Notes: generated by a model from the sequence alone, not told the origin. DNA of 64,000 nt from Alphaproteobacteria bacterium (GCA_009995045.1 JAACQG010000006.1:102448-166447), one strand, 5' to 3'. Positions 17,899-27,945 are shown, counted from the stretch's first letter. Translations and numbers: made by a program.

Positions 17899-17924
17899 AA
17901 GCCCGCAAAACAAGCGGGCTTTTT
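17899..17924. terminator. Rho-independent terminator (probably bidirectional)
   Basis: AAGCCCGC and GCGGGCTT form an eight-pair stem around a seven-base loop, followed by a T run (17920-17924) on the plus strand. A shorter A run before the stem would serve minus-strand transcription. It ends the deaminase/secreted-protein unit and lies 28 bases past the stop of odhB. Confidence 0.85.
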
Positions 17925-17952
17925 AAATATCATCTCTATGGCTAAAACGTAC

Positions 17953-19188
17953 CTATACGTCCAAAACCAAACGTGAAGGATCTTCAATTGCATTCTTAAT
18001 ACGAAGCAAAGATCCAACAGATTCACGACCATCAATAATGCGGTGATCATAGCTCTGCGCAAGATACATCATCGGACGAACAACAATTTCGCCCGTCTTT
18101 TGATCAACAACAGGACGCTTAACAATGTTATGCATACCAAGGATCGCTGATTGCGGCGCATTCAAAATCGGTGTCGACATCATTGATCCAAACACACCAC
18201 CATTGGTGATCGTGTAAGTACCGCCTGTCATTTCATCCATAGAGAGCTTGCCATCACGCGCGCGAGTGCCAAGATCAACAATCTCTTTCTCAATCTCCGC
18301 CATCGACTTCTGATCCGCATCACGAATAACCGGAACAACAAGACCCTGCGGCGTAGAAACAGCAACACCGATATTATAGTAATTCTTGTAAATAATATCC
18401 GTGCCATCAATCTCCGCATTAACCGCTGGAAACTCCTTAAGCGCATTAATCGCCGCCTTCACGAAGAACGACATGAAACCAAGCTTAATGCCATGTTTCT
18501 TAACAAACGCATCTTGATATTGTGAACGAAGATCCATAATAGGCTGCATGTCGACTTCATTGAATGTCGTCAACATCGCCGCATTCTCTTGTGCTTCCTT
18601 AAGACGCTTTGCAATCACCTGACGCAATTTCGTCATACGAACACGCTCTTCCCGTGGCCCAAGGTCACGTGGTTCAGATGGTTTAGCCGGCGCAGAAGAA
18701 GATTTCGCCGCAGGTGCAGACGCACCGGATTCAAGGAAGTTTTGAACATCCTCTTTCGTGATACGTCCCTCTTTGCCCGTCGCAGGGATCTTAGACGCAT
18801 CAAGATTATTATCATTAATAAGCTTACGAACAGCAGGAGACGTTTTCGGCTCATCCGATGTGGACGCCTCTTTCTTTTCTTCCTTCGGCGCTTCAGCAGC
18901 CTTGCTCTCTTTTGGCGCGTCGTCTTTCTTATCATCGGCTGGCGCGGAACCGCTGCCCTCACCCAATTCACCAAGAAGCGCACCAACTTCAACCGTTTCG
19001 CCTTCACTAACAATAATTTTCGCAATCACACCGTCCGCTGGCGCACCAACTTCTAATGTTACTTTATCTGTCTCAAGCTCAACAATCGGCTCATCCGCTT
19101 TCACGGCTTCGCCTTCTTTCTTAAGCCACTGAGCAACAGTTGCCTCACTAACAGATTCACCCAATGTTGGAACAACGATTTTAGTCAT
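17953..19188 (-). CDS. sucB: Dihydrolipoyllysine succinyltransferase (E2 of 2-oxoglutarate dehydrogenase)
   Basis: This is the core of the 2-oxoglutarate dehydrogenase complex; it passes succinyl from the lipoyl arm to CoA. The 411-residue protein has one lipoyl domain with the modified lysine in [11 protein letters not shown] (about K43), an Ala/Lys/Glu/Pro-rich linker, an E3/E1-binding domain ([18 protein letters not shown]) and a catalytic domain ending with the SYDHRIIDG active-site motif. The order and sizes are normal. It lies downstream of thiL on the same strand and belongs with sucA and lpd. Confidence 0.96.
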   Translation of the reverse strand: MTKIVVPTLGESVSEATVAQWLKKEGEAVKADEPIVELETDKVTLEVGAPADGVIAKIIVSEGETVEVGALLGELGEGSGSAPADDKKDDAPKESKAAEAPKEEKKEASTSDEPKTSPAVRKLINDNNLDASKIPATGKEGRITKEDVQNFLESGASAPAAKSSSAPAKPSEPRDLGPREERVRMTKLRQVIAKRLKEAQENAAMLTTFNEVDMQPIMDLRSQYQDAFVKKHGIKLGFMSFFVKAAINALKEFPAVNAEIDGTDIIYKNYYNIGVAVSTPQGLVVPVIRDADQKSMAEIEKEIVDLGTRARDGKLSMDEMTGGTYTITNGGVFGSMMSTPILNAPQSAILGMHNIVKRPVVDQKTGEIVVRPMMYLAQSYDHRIIDGRESVGSLLRIKNAIEDPSRLVLDV

Positions 19189-19275
19189 GATTATCCTGAT
19201 CTTTTTATTAGAATTTACTCAGACATATTTACGCGGCGCTCACCCGAAAGGCAAGCCCCCAATAGCGTTAAATGC

Positions 19276-20250
19276 CTAAAAATGCGTCCAACCGTCGCTC
19301 TCAAACGCCATCGGCTCACCAGATGCATCAAGAACCTGCACCGCGTCCCCTTCAAAATCAAAGGAAACGAACGTACCAATCGCACACACACATACCCCGC
19401 GCTCCGCTGCCTGCGCTTTAAACGCCTCAAAATCCTCGGGCGCCACGGCAAGCGCCAATTCATAATCATCTCCGCCGGTGATCAAATCCTCAACAGAGAT
19501 AACCCCTTGTTCCATAAGGCGTTTAGCCCCATCACTAAACGGAATTTTATCCCCATGCACCTGCGCGCCTAAACCCGACGCACCGCAAATATGCGATAAA
19601 TCCGCAATCATCCCGTCCGATATATCAACCGCCGCATTTGCATATGTATGCACCGCCTCTGCAATGGCTGTTCGCGGCATCGGACAATGACACGCCGTCG
19701 TAAACTCTGCGGGATCATCCACATCCAAAATGCCCAACAAAACCTTTAATCCAATCACGGCGTTACCAATATTGCCCGTGACAACAACAAGATCACCCGC
19801 CTTCGCGCCAGAACGCTTAACCGCCTTACCCTTTGGCACCAATCCCGTAATGGTCAATGAAACAAGCATCGGCCCCTCAATAACGGTGGTATCACCGCCG
19901 GAACAGAAAACTTCAAACGCACGGTTGTCTTCCATCAACGCCTCGGTAAATATCTTCGCCCACGCCGCATCCGGCTTTCGCGAAAACGCCAGATTAAGCT
20001 GATAACAATACGGCACCGCCCCCATCGCCGCCATATCCGACAAATTAACCCGCAAACATTTATGCGCAATATTATCCGCAGATTCATCATCAAGAAAATG
20101 AACACCGCCACACAACGTGTCCGAACTCATCACCAAATCATAACCATCCGGCACATCAAGGATCGCCGCATCATCAAGCAACCCGCCCGCTTCCTTGCGC
20201 CCCATCGTAAGAGGACGAAAATAATCACGTATCATCTCAAATTCATGCAT
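19276..20250 (-). CDS. thiL: Thiamine-monophosphate kinase
   Basis: ThiL phosphorylates thiamine monophosphate to the active cofactor thiamine diphosphate. The 324-residue sequence has the AIR synthase-type fold with MSSDTLCGGVHFL and NLSDMAAMGA (metal and nucleotide binding near the N-terminus), VTGNIGNAVIGL and DISDGMIADL, then GGDDYELALAV near the C-terminus. It lies between thiD and sucB on the same strand. The product is the cofactor of SucA, encoded a few kilobases upstream, so the grouping is functionally coherent. The ATG at 20248-20250 lacks a clear ribosome site. Confidence 0.95.
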   Translation of the reverse strand: MHEFEMIRDYFRPLTMGRKEAGGLLDDAAILDVPDGYDLVMSSDTLCGGVHFLDDESADNIAHKCLRVNLSDMAAMGAVPYCYQLNLAFSRKPDAAWAKIFTEALMEDNRAFEVFCSGGDTTVIEGPMLVSLTITGLVPKGKAVKRSGAKAGDLVVVTGNIGNAVIGLKVLLGILDVDDPAEFTTACHCPMPRTAIAEAVHTYANAAVDISDGMIADLSHICGASGLGAQVHGDKIPFSDGAKRLMEQGVISVEDLITGGDDYELALAVAPEDFEAFKAQAAERGVCVCAIGTFVSFDFEGDAVQVLDASGEPMAFESDGWTHF

Positions 20251-20325
20251 GAGCAGATATTAACGAAATCAATATAAATAGGCAAAGGATTTAAAGAAAC
20301 CGCAGGAATAGAAAGACGCAAAGGA

Positions 20326-21114
20326 TTATGTCCAGGCATTCCAAAAATGATGAACCGGCCCTGCGCCTTTGCCCACATTCAAATCATCCGCATGACGGAT
20401 CGCCTCTGTGATATAACTCTTCGCCTCGCCAATCGCATCAATCATAGTATGCCCATGCGCAACATACGCCGCAATCGCCGACGAAAGTGTGCATCCCGTG
20501 CCATGCGTATTCTTGGTCATAAGCCGCGGCGCTTCAAACACCTCAATCCCGCCATCATACGCATACACATCAAGGCATATCTCACCCGTGCCATGCCCAC
20601 CTTTAAGCAACACACCGCTTGCCCCCAAGCTAAGCAAATCTCGCGCCGCCTCAACCGCATCATCAATCTTGCGTCCCGACAATATCGCCGCCTCATGGAT
20701 ATTCGGTGTAATCACATCCGCAAGCGGAATAAGCATCTCCTTAAGCGCATCAACCGCGTCATCCGCAATAAGCTGATCCCCGCTCGTCGCAACCATAACA
20801 GGATCAAGAATAATATTTCGAACATCACGCTCACGCAAAAAGAACGCCAATGCCCTAATGCTCTCAACATCCCCAAGCATGCCAATCTTAACCGCCGCGG
20901 GCGGCACATCATCAAAAACACTGTCCAATTGCTGAATTAAAAACGAAGACGGAACCGAATAAACACCCTGCACCCCCATGGTATTTTGCGCCGTAAGCGC
21001 CGTAAACACGCTCATCCCATAACAACCAAGCGCCGAAAACGTCTTCAAATCCGCCTGCACCCCCGCCCCTCCAGAAGAGTCAGACCCCGCAATCGTTAAA
21101 ACTTTTGGTATCAT
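20326..21114 (-). CDS. thiD: Bifunctional hydroxymethylpyrimidine kinase / phosphomethylpyrimidine kinase
   Basis: ThiD carries out two phosphorylations of the pyrimidine half of thiamine. The 262-residue ribokinase-fold protein opens with TIAGSDSSGGAGVQADLKTF and has the late anion-hole motif THGTGCTLSSAIA with the catalytic cysteine. Length is normal. It starts two bases after the stop of thiE, so the two are translationally linked. An upstream supply of the pyrimidine (thiC) is not in the window, so salvage or a distant thiC must be assumed. Confidence 0.96.
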   Translation of the reverse strand: MIPKVLTIAGSDSSGGAGVQADLKTFSALGCYGMSVFTALTAQNTMGVQGVYSVPSSFLIQQLDSVFDDVPPAAVKIGMLGDVESIRALAFFLRERDVRNIILDPVMVATSGDQLIADDAVDALKEMLIPLADVITPNIHEAAILSGRKIDDAVEAARDLLSLGASGVLLKGGHGTGEICLDVYAYDGGIEVFEAPRLMTKNTHGTGCTLSSAIAAYVAHGHTMIDAIGEAKSYITEAIRHADDLNVGKGAGPVHHFWNAWT

Positions 21115-21116
21115 AT

Positions 21117-21764
21117 CTATGCCTTCAATTCTTTGTTCAACGGCATATCCAACATGGCACGAAACGCCCCAACCGCCGCGCTAATATCATCCGCTTCCGA
21201 TATGCTGCGCATCATCGCAACGCCATTCGCGCCTGCATCCACAACGCTGCGCGCATTCTCCGCCGTAATCCCGCCAATTCCGACAACCGGAACCTTCGCC
21301 ATTGCCGCCAGCATCGAAAACCGCTCCGCCCCTAAAACTGGCTTGCCCTTATCTGTTTGCGTCGGATAAAACGGCCCGACACCAATATAATCAACAACCG
21401 TCTCATCAACCGCCGCAATATGCTCTGGCGTAAATGCTGTCTGACCGATAATCGCATCAAACCCTAATGTCGCGCGCGCCTCTTTGGGGTCGCTATCGCC
21501 CTGCCCCAAATGCACACCATCCGCGCTCGCCGCAACCGCGACATCAACATAATCATTGATCAAAAGCGGAATATTATACGCCTTCAACAATTCCGCCATC
21601 ATCGCTGCATTCGCCAAAATCCGCGGCATGTCACCCGATTTATCGCGATACTGCACCATCGTAACGCCCGCTTGGGCTGCCTCCATCACAACATCAACAA
21701 CCGACCGCCCCCCACAACACGCAGGATCAGCCACAAAATAAATAGAAAGGTCAAATGAGTTCAT
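21117..21764 (-). CDS. thiE: Thiamine-phosphate synthase
   Basis: ThiE joins hydroxymethylpyrimidine diphosphate and thiazole phosphate to give thiamine monophosphate. The 215-residue TIM barrel has the expected motifs: VQYRDKSGD, LLINDYVDVA, ADGVHLGQGD, YIGVGPFYPTQTDKG and VVGIGGITAENA. It is the first gene of thiE-thiD-thiL. No TPP riboswitch (CUGAGA or ACCYGAU elements) was found in the short upstream region, which it shares with the divergent LysM-amidase gene and a CtrA-type site. Confidence 0.95.
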   Translation of the reverse strand: MNSFDLSIYFVADPACCGGRSVVDVVMEAAQAGVTMVQYRDKSGDMPRILANAAMMAELLKAYNIPLLINDYVDVAVAASADGVHLGQGDSDPKEARATLGFDAIIGQTAFTPEHIAAVDETVVDYIGVGPFYPTQTDKGKPVLGAERFSMLAAMAKVPVVGIGGITAENARSVVDAGANGVAMMRSISEADDISAAVGAFRAMLDMPLNKELKA

Positions 21765-21784
21765 AACGTCAATATCAGGGAAAT

Positions 21785-21799
21785 TTAAGCATTTGTTAA
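21785..21799. promoter_or_regulatory. Perfect CtrA-type site upstream of LysM-amidase gene
   Basis: TTAA-N7-TTAA (half-sites at 21785-21788 and 21796-21799) matches the CtrA consensus known from Caulobacter and other alphaproteobacteria. It lies 49 bases before the amidase start and 21 bases before thiE on the other side, so it could control either. A third TTAA follows three bases later. Confidence 0.55.
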
Positions 21800-21847
21800 G
21801 ACTTAAACGTCATAATGAAAAGAAAAAAATATGAGGGTGTTTTTTAA

Positions 21848-23797
21848 ATGGCTTTAGATGATGTCGAACAAGACGCTTCGACCAATAGACAATATGTCGT
21901 AAAATCAGGCGACAATATCACAACAATAGCCAAATCATTTGGCTACAATGATATCGATGATTTCATTGCGCTCAATGTCGACAAATACCCATCACTAGAA
22001 AACAACCCCGGCTTAATTCAGCCCGGCTGGACATTCAACACACAACGTGAAGCGCCTGAAACAGGAAGCTATTCTGTCAAACTAGGCGACAATCTAACCG
22101 ACATCGCAACATCCTTCGGAACCGATGTAGACACCTTGGTAAAATTAAATCAAGACACCTACAGATCATTAAGAACCGATCCTGATACCATCCAACCAGG
22201 ATGGACTTTAAGCGTCGCAAAACCAGAGCCTATAGCAACACCAACACCAGATATCGCGCCTACACAATCCCCTCAGAATGGCACACCACCGGATATGAGC
22301 GCCGATTTTGATGCAGCAACCAGACCTCAAACTGATGCTCCGGTATTAAGACAACAAGCCCCCGATCTGCCGTCTGCACCGGCCATTCAGGACGCGCCAG
22401 CACCAATAGAAACCCCACAGCAACCAGACGCATCGTCTGCACCAGACGTCCTCACCGACAATATCCAACAACCACAGCCAGCAGAAATGGATGAAGCACT
22501 GGCAACCATCACAGAGCTTGAGCCAGAACCAACAACTTCACGCTCAGAGCAGCCCACAACACTCACATCACCAAACGAACAACAAGAAACCCACACCGTT
22601 GTGAGCGGTGACACACTGGGTAAAATAGCCGAGAGATTTAACACCGATGTCGAAACACTGGTCAAACTCAATCAGGATGCCTATCCCTCACTCAAAACAA
22701 ATCCAGGCTTAATTCATCCTGACTGGGAATTAAGTGTCTCCGCCCCGACAGGACTTGCAGATTTATTACCAAACATTGAAAGCGCCCCCGCTCAACCCGA
22801 AATTTCCGCCGCACCGGACATGCCGACACCCCCTATCACCGAAGCTGATGAACCAATAATCACATCCGCATTAGATACCTCGCCAGCATTAACACAACCA
22901 CCATCACTCGGTGACGCACCCCGCCCTGACGACAAACCAGCAATCAGCGGCTCATTCAACACATCAAACAGCCGGGATGAGCGCCTTGCACAATTATCAG
23001 CAAGCGTCTGGAACAACATCAGAACAGGCGAACCAATCGTAACAAAAGCATCCGCTAGCCAATCAAACACATTAATCATCATTGATTTAGGTCATAATAC
23101 TGGCGGCGATCCAGGGGCAGAGTCAAACCACAACCACCTCACAGAAATTGACGTCATCGACCCCGTCGGCGGCGAATTAGCAGCCCAGTTGAGAGCTCAA
23201 GGCTTTGATGTACTTTTCACCCGTAACCCCGGGGAGAGATTACAAGGTTTTGAAACACGCAACAGCAGAGTAGGCCCGAATGGGCTAACCGGCAGAGCAG
23301 CCAGAGCAGATTTTGCATCACTCACAACACAACATGGAGGATATCAAAACTCTATCCTGTTAAGCCTTCACGCTGACTCCGAACCAACCAACACAGCAAA
23401 AGGACTAATTGCTTACGCAGGCTCTAGACCGAATGGAGATGGCAGAGTAGATATTGGCCGCGCAGCAATTGACCCGGATTCAAGAAAACTTACCCAAGCA
23501 ATTGCGGGTAACGTAGAAGTAAGATCAAAAACCAACACAGCAGACGCGACAGTTTTATCACGCTTTGAACGGACACAACCATCACAAGGAAAGCACGTAG
23601 CCGCCCTTGTCGAGCTAGGCTTCCTAAGTAACGCTCAGGACGCATCAAGATTAGAAGATATGTCACAAGCCCCGGAATCCATCGCAGAACAAATCACATC
23701 AGGCATAATGGCATTCTATTCAGAAAACATTCACCCACAAAACGGCCCAGACATAACAATCGCATCTTTATCTACGCGATCAGCACCTCCAAACTAA
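21848..23797 (+). CDS. Triple-LysM N-acetylmuramoyl-L-alanine amidase without a Sec signal
   Basis: The 649-residue protein has three LysM peptidoglycan-binding modules (about residues 15-64, 74-122 and 248-297), Pro/Ala/Thr-rich linkers (123-245, 300-400) and a C-terminal Amidase_3 domain (about 408-635). Zinc ligands H416 (DLGHN), E433 and H508 (SLHAD) and catalytic E589 (VELGFLSN) are all present, so it should cleave the amide between MurNAc and the stem peptide. The N-terminus MALDDVEQDA is hydrophilic with no signal peptide. The stop overlaps that of convergent sucA by four bases. The ribosome site GAGGGTG is ten bases from the ATG. Confidence 0.88.
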   Translation: MALDDVEQDASTNRQYVVKSGDNITTIAKSFGYNDIDDFIALNVDKYPSLENNPGLIQPGWTFNTQREAPETGSYSVKLGDNLTDIATSFGTDVDTLVKLNQDTYRSLRTDPDTIQPGWTLSVAKPEPIATPTPDIAPTQSPQNGTPPDMSADFDAATRPQTDAPVLRQQAPDLPSAPAIQDAPAPIETPQQPDASSAPDVLTDNIQQPQPAEMDEALATITELEPEPTTSRSEQPTTLTSPNEQQETHTVVSGDTLGKIAERFNTDVETLVKLNQDAYPSLKTNPGLIHPDWELSVSAPTGLADLLPNIESAPAQPEISAAPDMPTPPITEADEPIITSALDTSPALTQPPSLGDAPRPDDKPAISGSFNTSNSRDERLAQLSASVWNNIRTGEPIVTKASASQSNTLIIIDLGHNTGGDPGAESNHNHLTEIDVIDPVGGELAAQLRAQGFDVLFTRNPGERLQGFETRNSRVGPNGLTGRAARADFASLTTQHGGYQNSILLSLHADSEPTNTAKGLIAYAGSRPNGDGRVDIGRAAIDPDSRKLTQAIAGNVEVRSKTNTADATVLSRFERTQPSQGKHVAALVELGFLSNAQDASRLEDMSQAPESIAEQITSGIMAFYSENIHPQNGPDITIASLSTRSAPPN

Positions 23798-26715
23798 ACC
23801 GTCAAGGCCTCATCAACCAGCTTCTTCTGCTCTTCCAAATGGCGAGACATCAAACCGGTCGCAGGCGCCGCGGCGGCAACACGCCCAACATATTTCGGAC
23901 GCGATGCTTTATGCTTCAGCTTGGTAAGGACATTCTCGATACGGCGGTCAACAAACTGCCACGCGCCTTGGTTTTCCGGCTCTTCCTGACACCAAACAAT
24001 GTCAGCATTCTTACAACCAGCCAATTCCTCCGCCAAAACAAGACCAGGGAACGGATAGAGCTGTTCTAGACGTAAGATACGAATATCATCAATACCGCGC
24101 TCACGACGCTCCGCAAGCAGGTCATAATAAACCTTACCAGTACACAGGATCACACGCTTGATCTTGTCCGCCTTAACAAGGCTATCACGATCATCATCCC
24201 ACAAAACACGGTGGAATGTGCTTTCCTTCGTGAACATATCAATATCAGAAACGGCCAATTTGTGACGCAACAAAGATTTCGGCGTAAACACAATCAATGG
24301 CTTTCTGAAATCACGATGCATCTGACGGCGCAGCGCATGGAAAAAGTTTGCCGGTGTCGTACAATTAACAACCTGCCAGTTATCTTCCGCACATTGCTGC
24401 AAGAAACGCTCGGGACGCGCCGAGCTATGCTCTGGCCCTTGCCCTTCATATCCATGCGGCAACAACATCACCAATCCCGACATACGAAGCCATTTAGATT
24501 CGCCCGATGAAATAAACTGGTCAATCATCACCTGCGCACCATTCACGAAATCTCCAAATTGCGCTTCCCAAATCGTAAGCGTCTTCGGATCCGCCAATGA
24601 ATACCCATATTCAAACCCAAGCACCGCCATCTCGGAGAGCGGTGAATCATGCGCTTCAAATTTCGGATCATCATTGGTCAACGTCTTAAGCGGATAATAT
24701 TGCTCATTCGTCTCTTGATCATACCAAATCGCATGGCGGTGAGAGAACGTCCCGCGCCCAACATCCTGCCCCGAAAGACGAACCGGATATCCTTCATCAA
24801 GCAATGTCGCATAAGCCAACGTCTCACCCATCGCCCAGTCAAATCCTTCGCCCGTTTCCAACATCTTCGCCCGCGCATCAATCACACGCTTAAGCTTTTT
24901 ATTAATGTTAAATCCGGCTGGAATGGCAGTAATAACACGCCCGACTTTTTGAATCACATCCTCATCAACACCTGTCTCGCCGCGGTTTGGCCCCTCGGTC
25001 GCAACACGCATATCCGACCAGACCCCCGCCAAGAAATCGGCTTCATTGGGCTTATAACTCTCGGTCGCCTTAAACGCATCCTCAAGATTGCCCTCAAATT
25101 CAGCAACCATGCCTTCAAATTCATCTTGCGTGACAACCTTTTCGCCCACCAATTGCTCTGCATATTTGGTCAACGATGTCTTTTGCTCGGAGATTTTCTG
25201 ATACATGATCGGCTGCGTGAACGCTGGCTCATCGCCTTCGTTATGGCCAAATCGACGATAACAGAACATATCAATCACGACATCACGCTTAAATTCCTGA
25301 CGAAACTCCGTCGCTATCCGCGCAACATGCACAACCGCTTCGGGGTCATCCCCATTCACGTGGAAAATAGGCGCTGCCAACATTTTCGCCACATCCGTTG
25401 AATACGGACCAGAGCGCGAATATTTCGGCATGGTCGTGAAACCAATCTGGTTATTAATCACAATATGAACAGTCCCGCCAACACGATAACCGGGAAGCTC
25501 TGAAATCATAAGCGTTTCCGCCGTAATCCCCTGCCCAGCAAACGCCGCATCACCGTGCAAAATCAATGGCATAACAGAAATTGACTGCACATCATCGCGC
25601 TGCAACTGTTTCGCCCGCACCTTACCGATAACAACCGGATTCACAAATTCAAGGTGAGACGGGTTAGCCGTCAATGACAGGTGAATATTATTGCCGTCAA
25701 AATCACGGTCACTGGATGTCCCCATATGATATTTAACATCACCCGAGCCAAGCACATCATCAGGCGTCGAAGACTGCCCCTGAAACTCGACAAAAATCGC
25801 AGTAAAGGATTTACCCATGACATTCGCAAGCACATTCAAACGCCCGCGATGCGCCATACCAATGACCATCTCTTCAAGGCCCATCTGACCGCCACGCTTC
25901 ATGATCTGCTCAATCAATGGAATAAGCGCTTCACCGCCATCAACGCCAAAACGCTTCGTGCCCGGATATTTTTTATGAAGGAATTGCTCGAACTTTTCGC
26001 CCGCAATCATGCGCTGCAAAATCGCGCGTTTACCGGTTTCAGTGAAATCAGTCTTGTTACGCGGCTCTTCAATACGCTCTTGTACCCATGCTTTTTCTTT
26101 GGGATCGGTAAGATGAAGAAACTCAACACCAATCGTACCGCAATATGTCTCCTTCAAGATTTCAATAATCTCGCTCAACGTTGCGTATTCTTTGCCCAAA
26201 ACACCATTGATGAAAATCGGGCGATTATAATCAGATTTTGAAAACCCGTAATGCGCTGGATCAAGCTCAGATTCTGGCGCAACCTCTTTCAATCCCAACG
26301 GATCAAGATTCGCAAGCATGTGCCCGCGCGCACGATAGGCCCGTATAAGCATCAACGCGCCGATGGAATCATTCGCCGCCTGTTTAACATCATCACTGGA
26401 AACGCCGCCCTTCGCGCGCTGTCCTGATGGTGCGCTTTTTGCGCCTGATGCTTTCGCTGCTTCTGTACCATGCGCTGGCAAATCATCATTCGCATTGCCG
26501 AACGCACGCTCGGATTTGCGGTTTTCCTTGGGCGTCCAACTCGCGCCCGTCATTTCGCTCAAAAGCTCAACTTCTTTATCAGCAAGATCACCGAAAAACT
26601 CCTGCCAGCTCTCATCAACATTGGACGGGTTAGAGAGAAACTCGGTATATAAATGCGCGATATATTCCGCGCTCACGCCTGTTAAGAATGAGATATTTGA
26701 TGCTTCTTGCGACAT
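23794..26715 (-). CDS. sucA: 2-oxoglutarate dehydrogenase E1 component
   Basis: SucA decarboxylates 2-oxoglutarate with thiamine diphosphate and passes succinyl to the lipoyl arm of SucB. The 973-residue protein has the short N-terminal E2-binding segment (YIAHLYTEFLSNPSNVDESW), the GMAHRGRLNVLANVMGK motif, the ThDP/Mg region with HINGDDPEAVVH-type sequence (written HVNGDDPEAVVH here) and the LLPHGYEGQGPEHSSARPER motif near the C-terminus. Length is normal. It lies upstream of thiE-thiD-thiL and sucB on the minus strand, with the amidase gene facing it. Confidence 0.97.
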   Translation of the reverse strand: MSQEASNISFLTGVSAEYIAHLYTEFLSNPSNVDESWQEFFGDLADKEVELLSEMTGASWTPKENRKSERAFGNANDDLPAHGTEAAKASGAKSAPSGQRAKGGVSSDDVKQAANDSIGALMLIRAYRARGHMLANLDPLGLKEVAPESELDPAHYGFSKSDYNRPIFINGVLGKEYATLSEIIEILKETYCGTIGVEFLHLTDPKEKAWVQERIEEPRNKTDFTETGKRAILQRMIAGEKFEQFLHKKYPGTKRFGVDGGEALIPLIEQIMKRGGQMGLEEMVIGMAHRGRLNVLANVMGKSFTAIFVEFQGQSSTPDDVLGSGDVKYHMGTSSDRDFDGNNIHLSLTANPSHLEFVNPVVIGKVRAKQLQRDDVQSISVMPLILHGDAAFAGQGITAETLMISELPGYRVGGTVHIVINNQIGFTTMPKYSRSGPYSTDVAKMLAAPIFHVNGDDPEAVVHVARIATEFRQEFKRDVVIDMFCYRRFGHNEGDEPAFTQPIMYQKISEQKTSLTKYAEQLVGEKVVTQDEFEGMVAEFEGNLEDAFKATESYKPNEADFLAGVWSDMRVATEGPNRGETGVDEDVIQKVGRVITAIPAGFNINKKLKRVIDARAKMLETGEGFDWAMGETLAYATLLDEGYPVRLSGQDVGRGTFSHRHAIWYDQETNEQYYPLKTLTNDDPKFEAHDSPLSEMAVLGFEYGYSLADPKTLTIWEAQFGDFVNGAQVMIDQFISSGESKWLRMSGLVMLLPHGYEGQGPEHSSARPERFLQQCAEDNWQVVNCTTPANFFHALRRQMHRDFRKPLIVFTPKSLLRHKLAVSDIDMFTKESTFHRVLWDDDRDSLVKADKIKRVILCTGKVYYDLLAERRERGIDDIRILRLEQLYPFPGLVLAEELAGCKNADIVWCQEEPENQGAWQFVDRRIENVLTKLKHKASRPKYVGRVAAAAPATGLMSRHLEEQKKLVDEALTV

Positions 26716-26806
26716 TTTAAAGGGGCCTTATGTGCGTTAATTCAGGGTAACCATAATGGATGTAATGCCTCGCAAAAGCAAGGTCAAGAACGCATTGAAT
26801 ACAAAG

Positions 26807-27364
26807 CTAAATATATTCCAGATTTAACGCAGATGAGAGCGCCAAAAGCGCTTTGCGTTCATCGGGAGAAATCGACAGAAAGTCCTCAAAACTTTTCACA
26901 GGAAGCTTCTTGGCCTTGGCTTGACGCACCATTTTCAAATACCGCAAATACGCCTTAAACCGCCCAAAACCGGCCTGCGATTCAATATCCTCACGAAACG
27001 CAAGCGCCACCGCCTCACCCAACGCCAATATACGACGCGCATAGGCGGCGCGTTCCTTATGATCGACCTGAGACGCTAAAATCGAGAGCGCATCGGCGCA
27101 TTCCTTTGGCACATGCGCCAAATCCTTATGCCAATTCTTCCACTCATGCTTATGCTTGATCGTTTCCGCCATCACATGCTGAACAAGCTCTGATCCGAAA
27201 ACACCGTCGGAAAACCCATAAATCAAATTCTCCAGCGCGCGCAGCTCATTTTCACTCGCCGCATCCCCGCCAGAGCTATCACTAGCAGACACAAAAAGCC
27301 CCGCCCGATACGGAAGGCTGATAAGGCGCTTAAATTGATTATCTGTAAAAGTTTCTAAAACCAT
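26807..27364 (-). CDS. Hypothetical protein (185 aa) beside sucA
   Basis: No family was recognised. The predicted soluble helical protein begins MVLETFTDNQFKRL from an ATG at 27362-27364; a TTG eight codons upstream (27388) is possible but no better supported by a ribosome site. Residues about 100-175 are an alternating helical region rich in Ala, Lys and Arg (RILALGEAVALAFRED, then YLRYLKMVRQAKAKK). It has the same orientation as the TCA genes and sits between sucA and a DUF4174 gene, with 91 bases before sucA. Confidence 0.65.
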   Translation of the reverse strand: MVLETFTDNQFKRLISLPYRAGLFVSASDSSGGDAASENELRALENLIYGFSDGVFGSELVQHVMAETIKHKHEWKNWHKDLAHVPKECADALSILASQVDHKERAAYARRILALGEAVALAFREDIESQAGFGRFKAYLRYLKMVRQAKAKKLPVKSFEDFLSISPDERKALLALSSALNLEYI

Positions 27365-27402
27365 GATTATACGATACGCAATATCCAAAAGAATTCAATC
27401 TC

Positions 27403-27879
27403 TTATTGCGCATCAATCTCCCGCTGACGCATCGGCATCGCATCAATCACATCAAAAATCTCAGACGGCTCAACAACCCCGCTCCAAAACTCCTTAATCT
27501 CACCATCAAGCCCGACAAGCGTCACGCTCAACTCGCCCTCAATAACAACATCACGCGAAAATAAAGTCTCCAGGTAACGTCGCTCCTGCCCGTTTTCCAA
27601 AATGCGCGTTTGATAGGGAAAGGGTGATAAGTCATCAACTTTCCTCAAAACCTGACTGGTTAGCTGAAGAACAATCAACTCCCGCTCCTCCATCTCAGGA
27701 ACATAATCACGCAGCAATGCAATCTGCTCCAACACTTGCGGCGAATTCTCATCCGCGCTCAACACAAGTACACGGTTCTGCCATTTCAACGCATCAAAAC
27801 TCTGCGCCGAAACAGGCGTCCCCAACACAAGAATGGCCCCCAAAAGGAGCCATCCAAAAATTTTATATCGCTTCATCAT
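27403..27879 (-). CDS. DUF4174 family exported protein
   Basis: The 158-residue protein has a Lys/Arg N-terminus and a hydrophobic core (about residues 6-24) ending TPVSAQS, a good signal peptidase site, so it should be periplasmic. The mature part begins with the family feature FDALKWQNRVLVLSADE, a thioredoxin-like strand order without the CxxC, and ends with TLVGLDGEIKEFW followed by IFDVIDAMPMRQRE, typical of DUF4174. The start at 27879 is chosen for the GGAAGG ribosome site five bases away. Function is unknown. It lies between sucD and the 185-aa unknown gene. Confidence 0.75.
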   Translation of the reverse strand: MMKRYKIFGWLLLGAILVLGTPVSAQSFDALKWQNRVLVLSADENSPQVLEQIALLRDYVPEMEERELIVLQLTSQVLRKVDDLSPFPYQTRILENGQERRYLETLFSRDVVIEGELSVTLVGLDGEIKEFWSGVVEPSEIFDVIDAMPMRQREIDAQ

Positions 27880-27945
27880 ATTAACCTTCCCAAAAATCAG
27901 GTTGATGGTCATTACATTTAAAGCAGCATTTGCAGCCTATTAAAT

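Noticed and set aside
21765-21847. TPP riboswitch before thiE
   Set aside because: The 83-base gap lacks the conserved CUGAGA and ACCYGAU elements on the minus strand and is too short for the aptamer.
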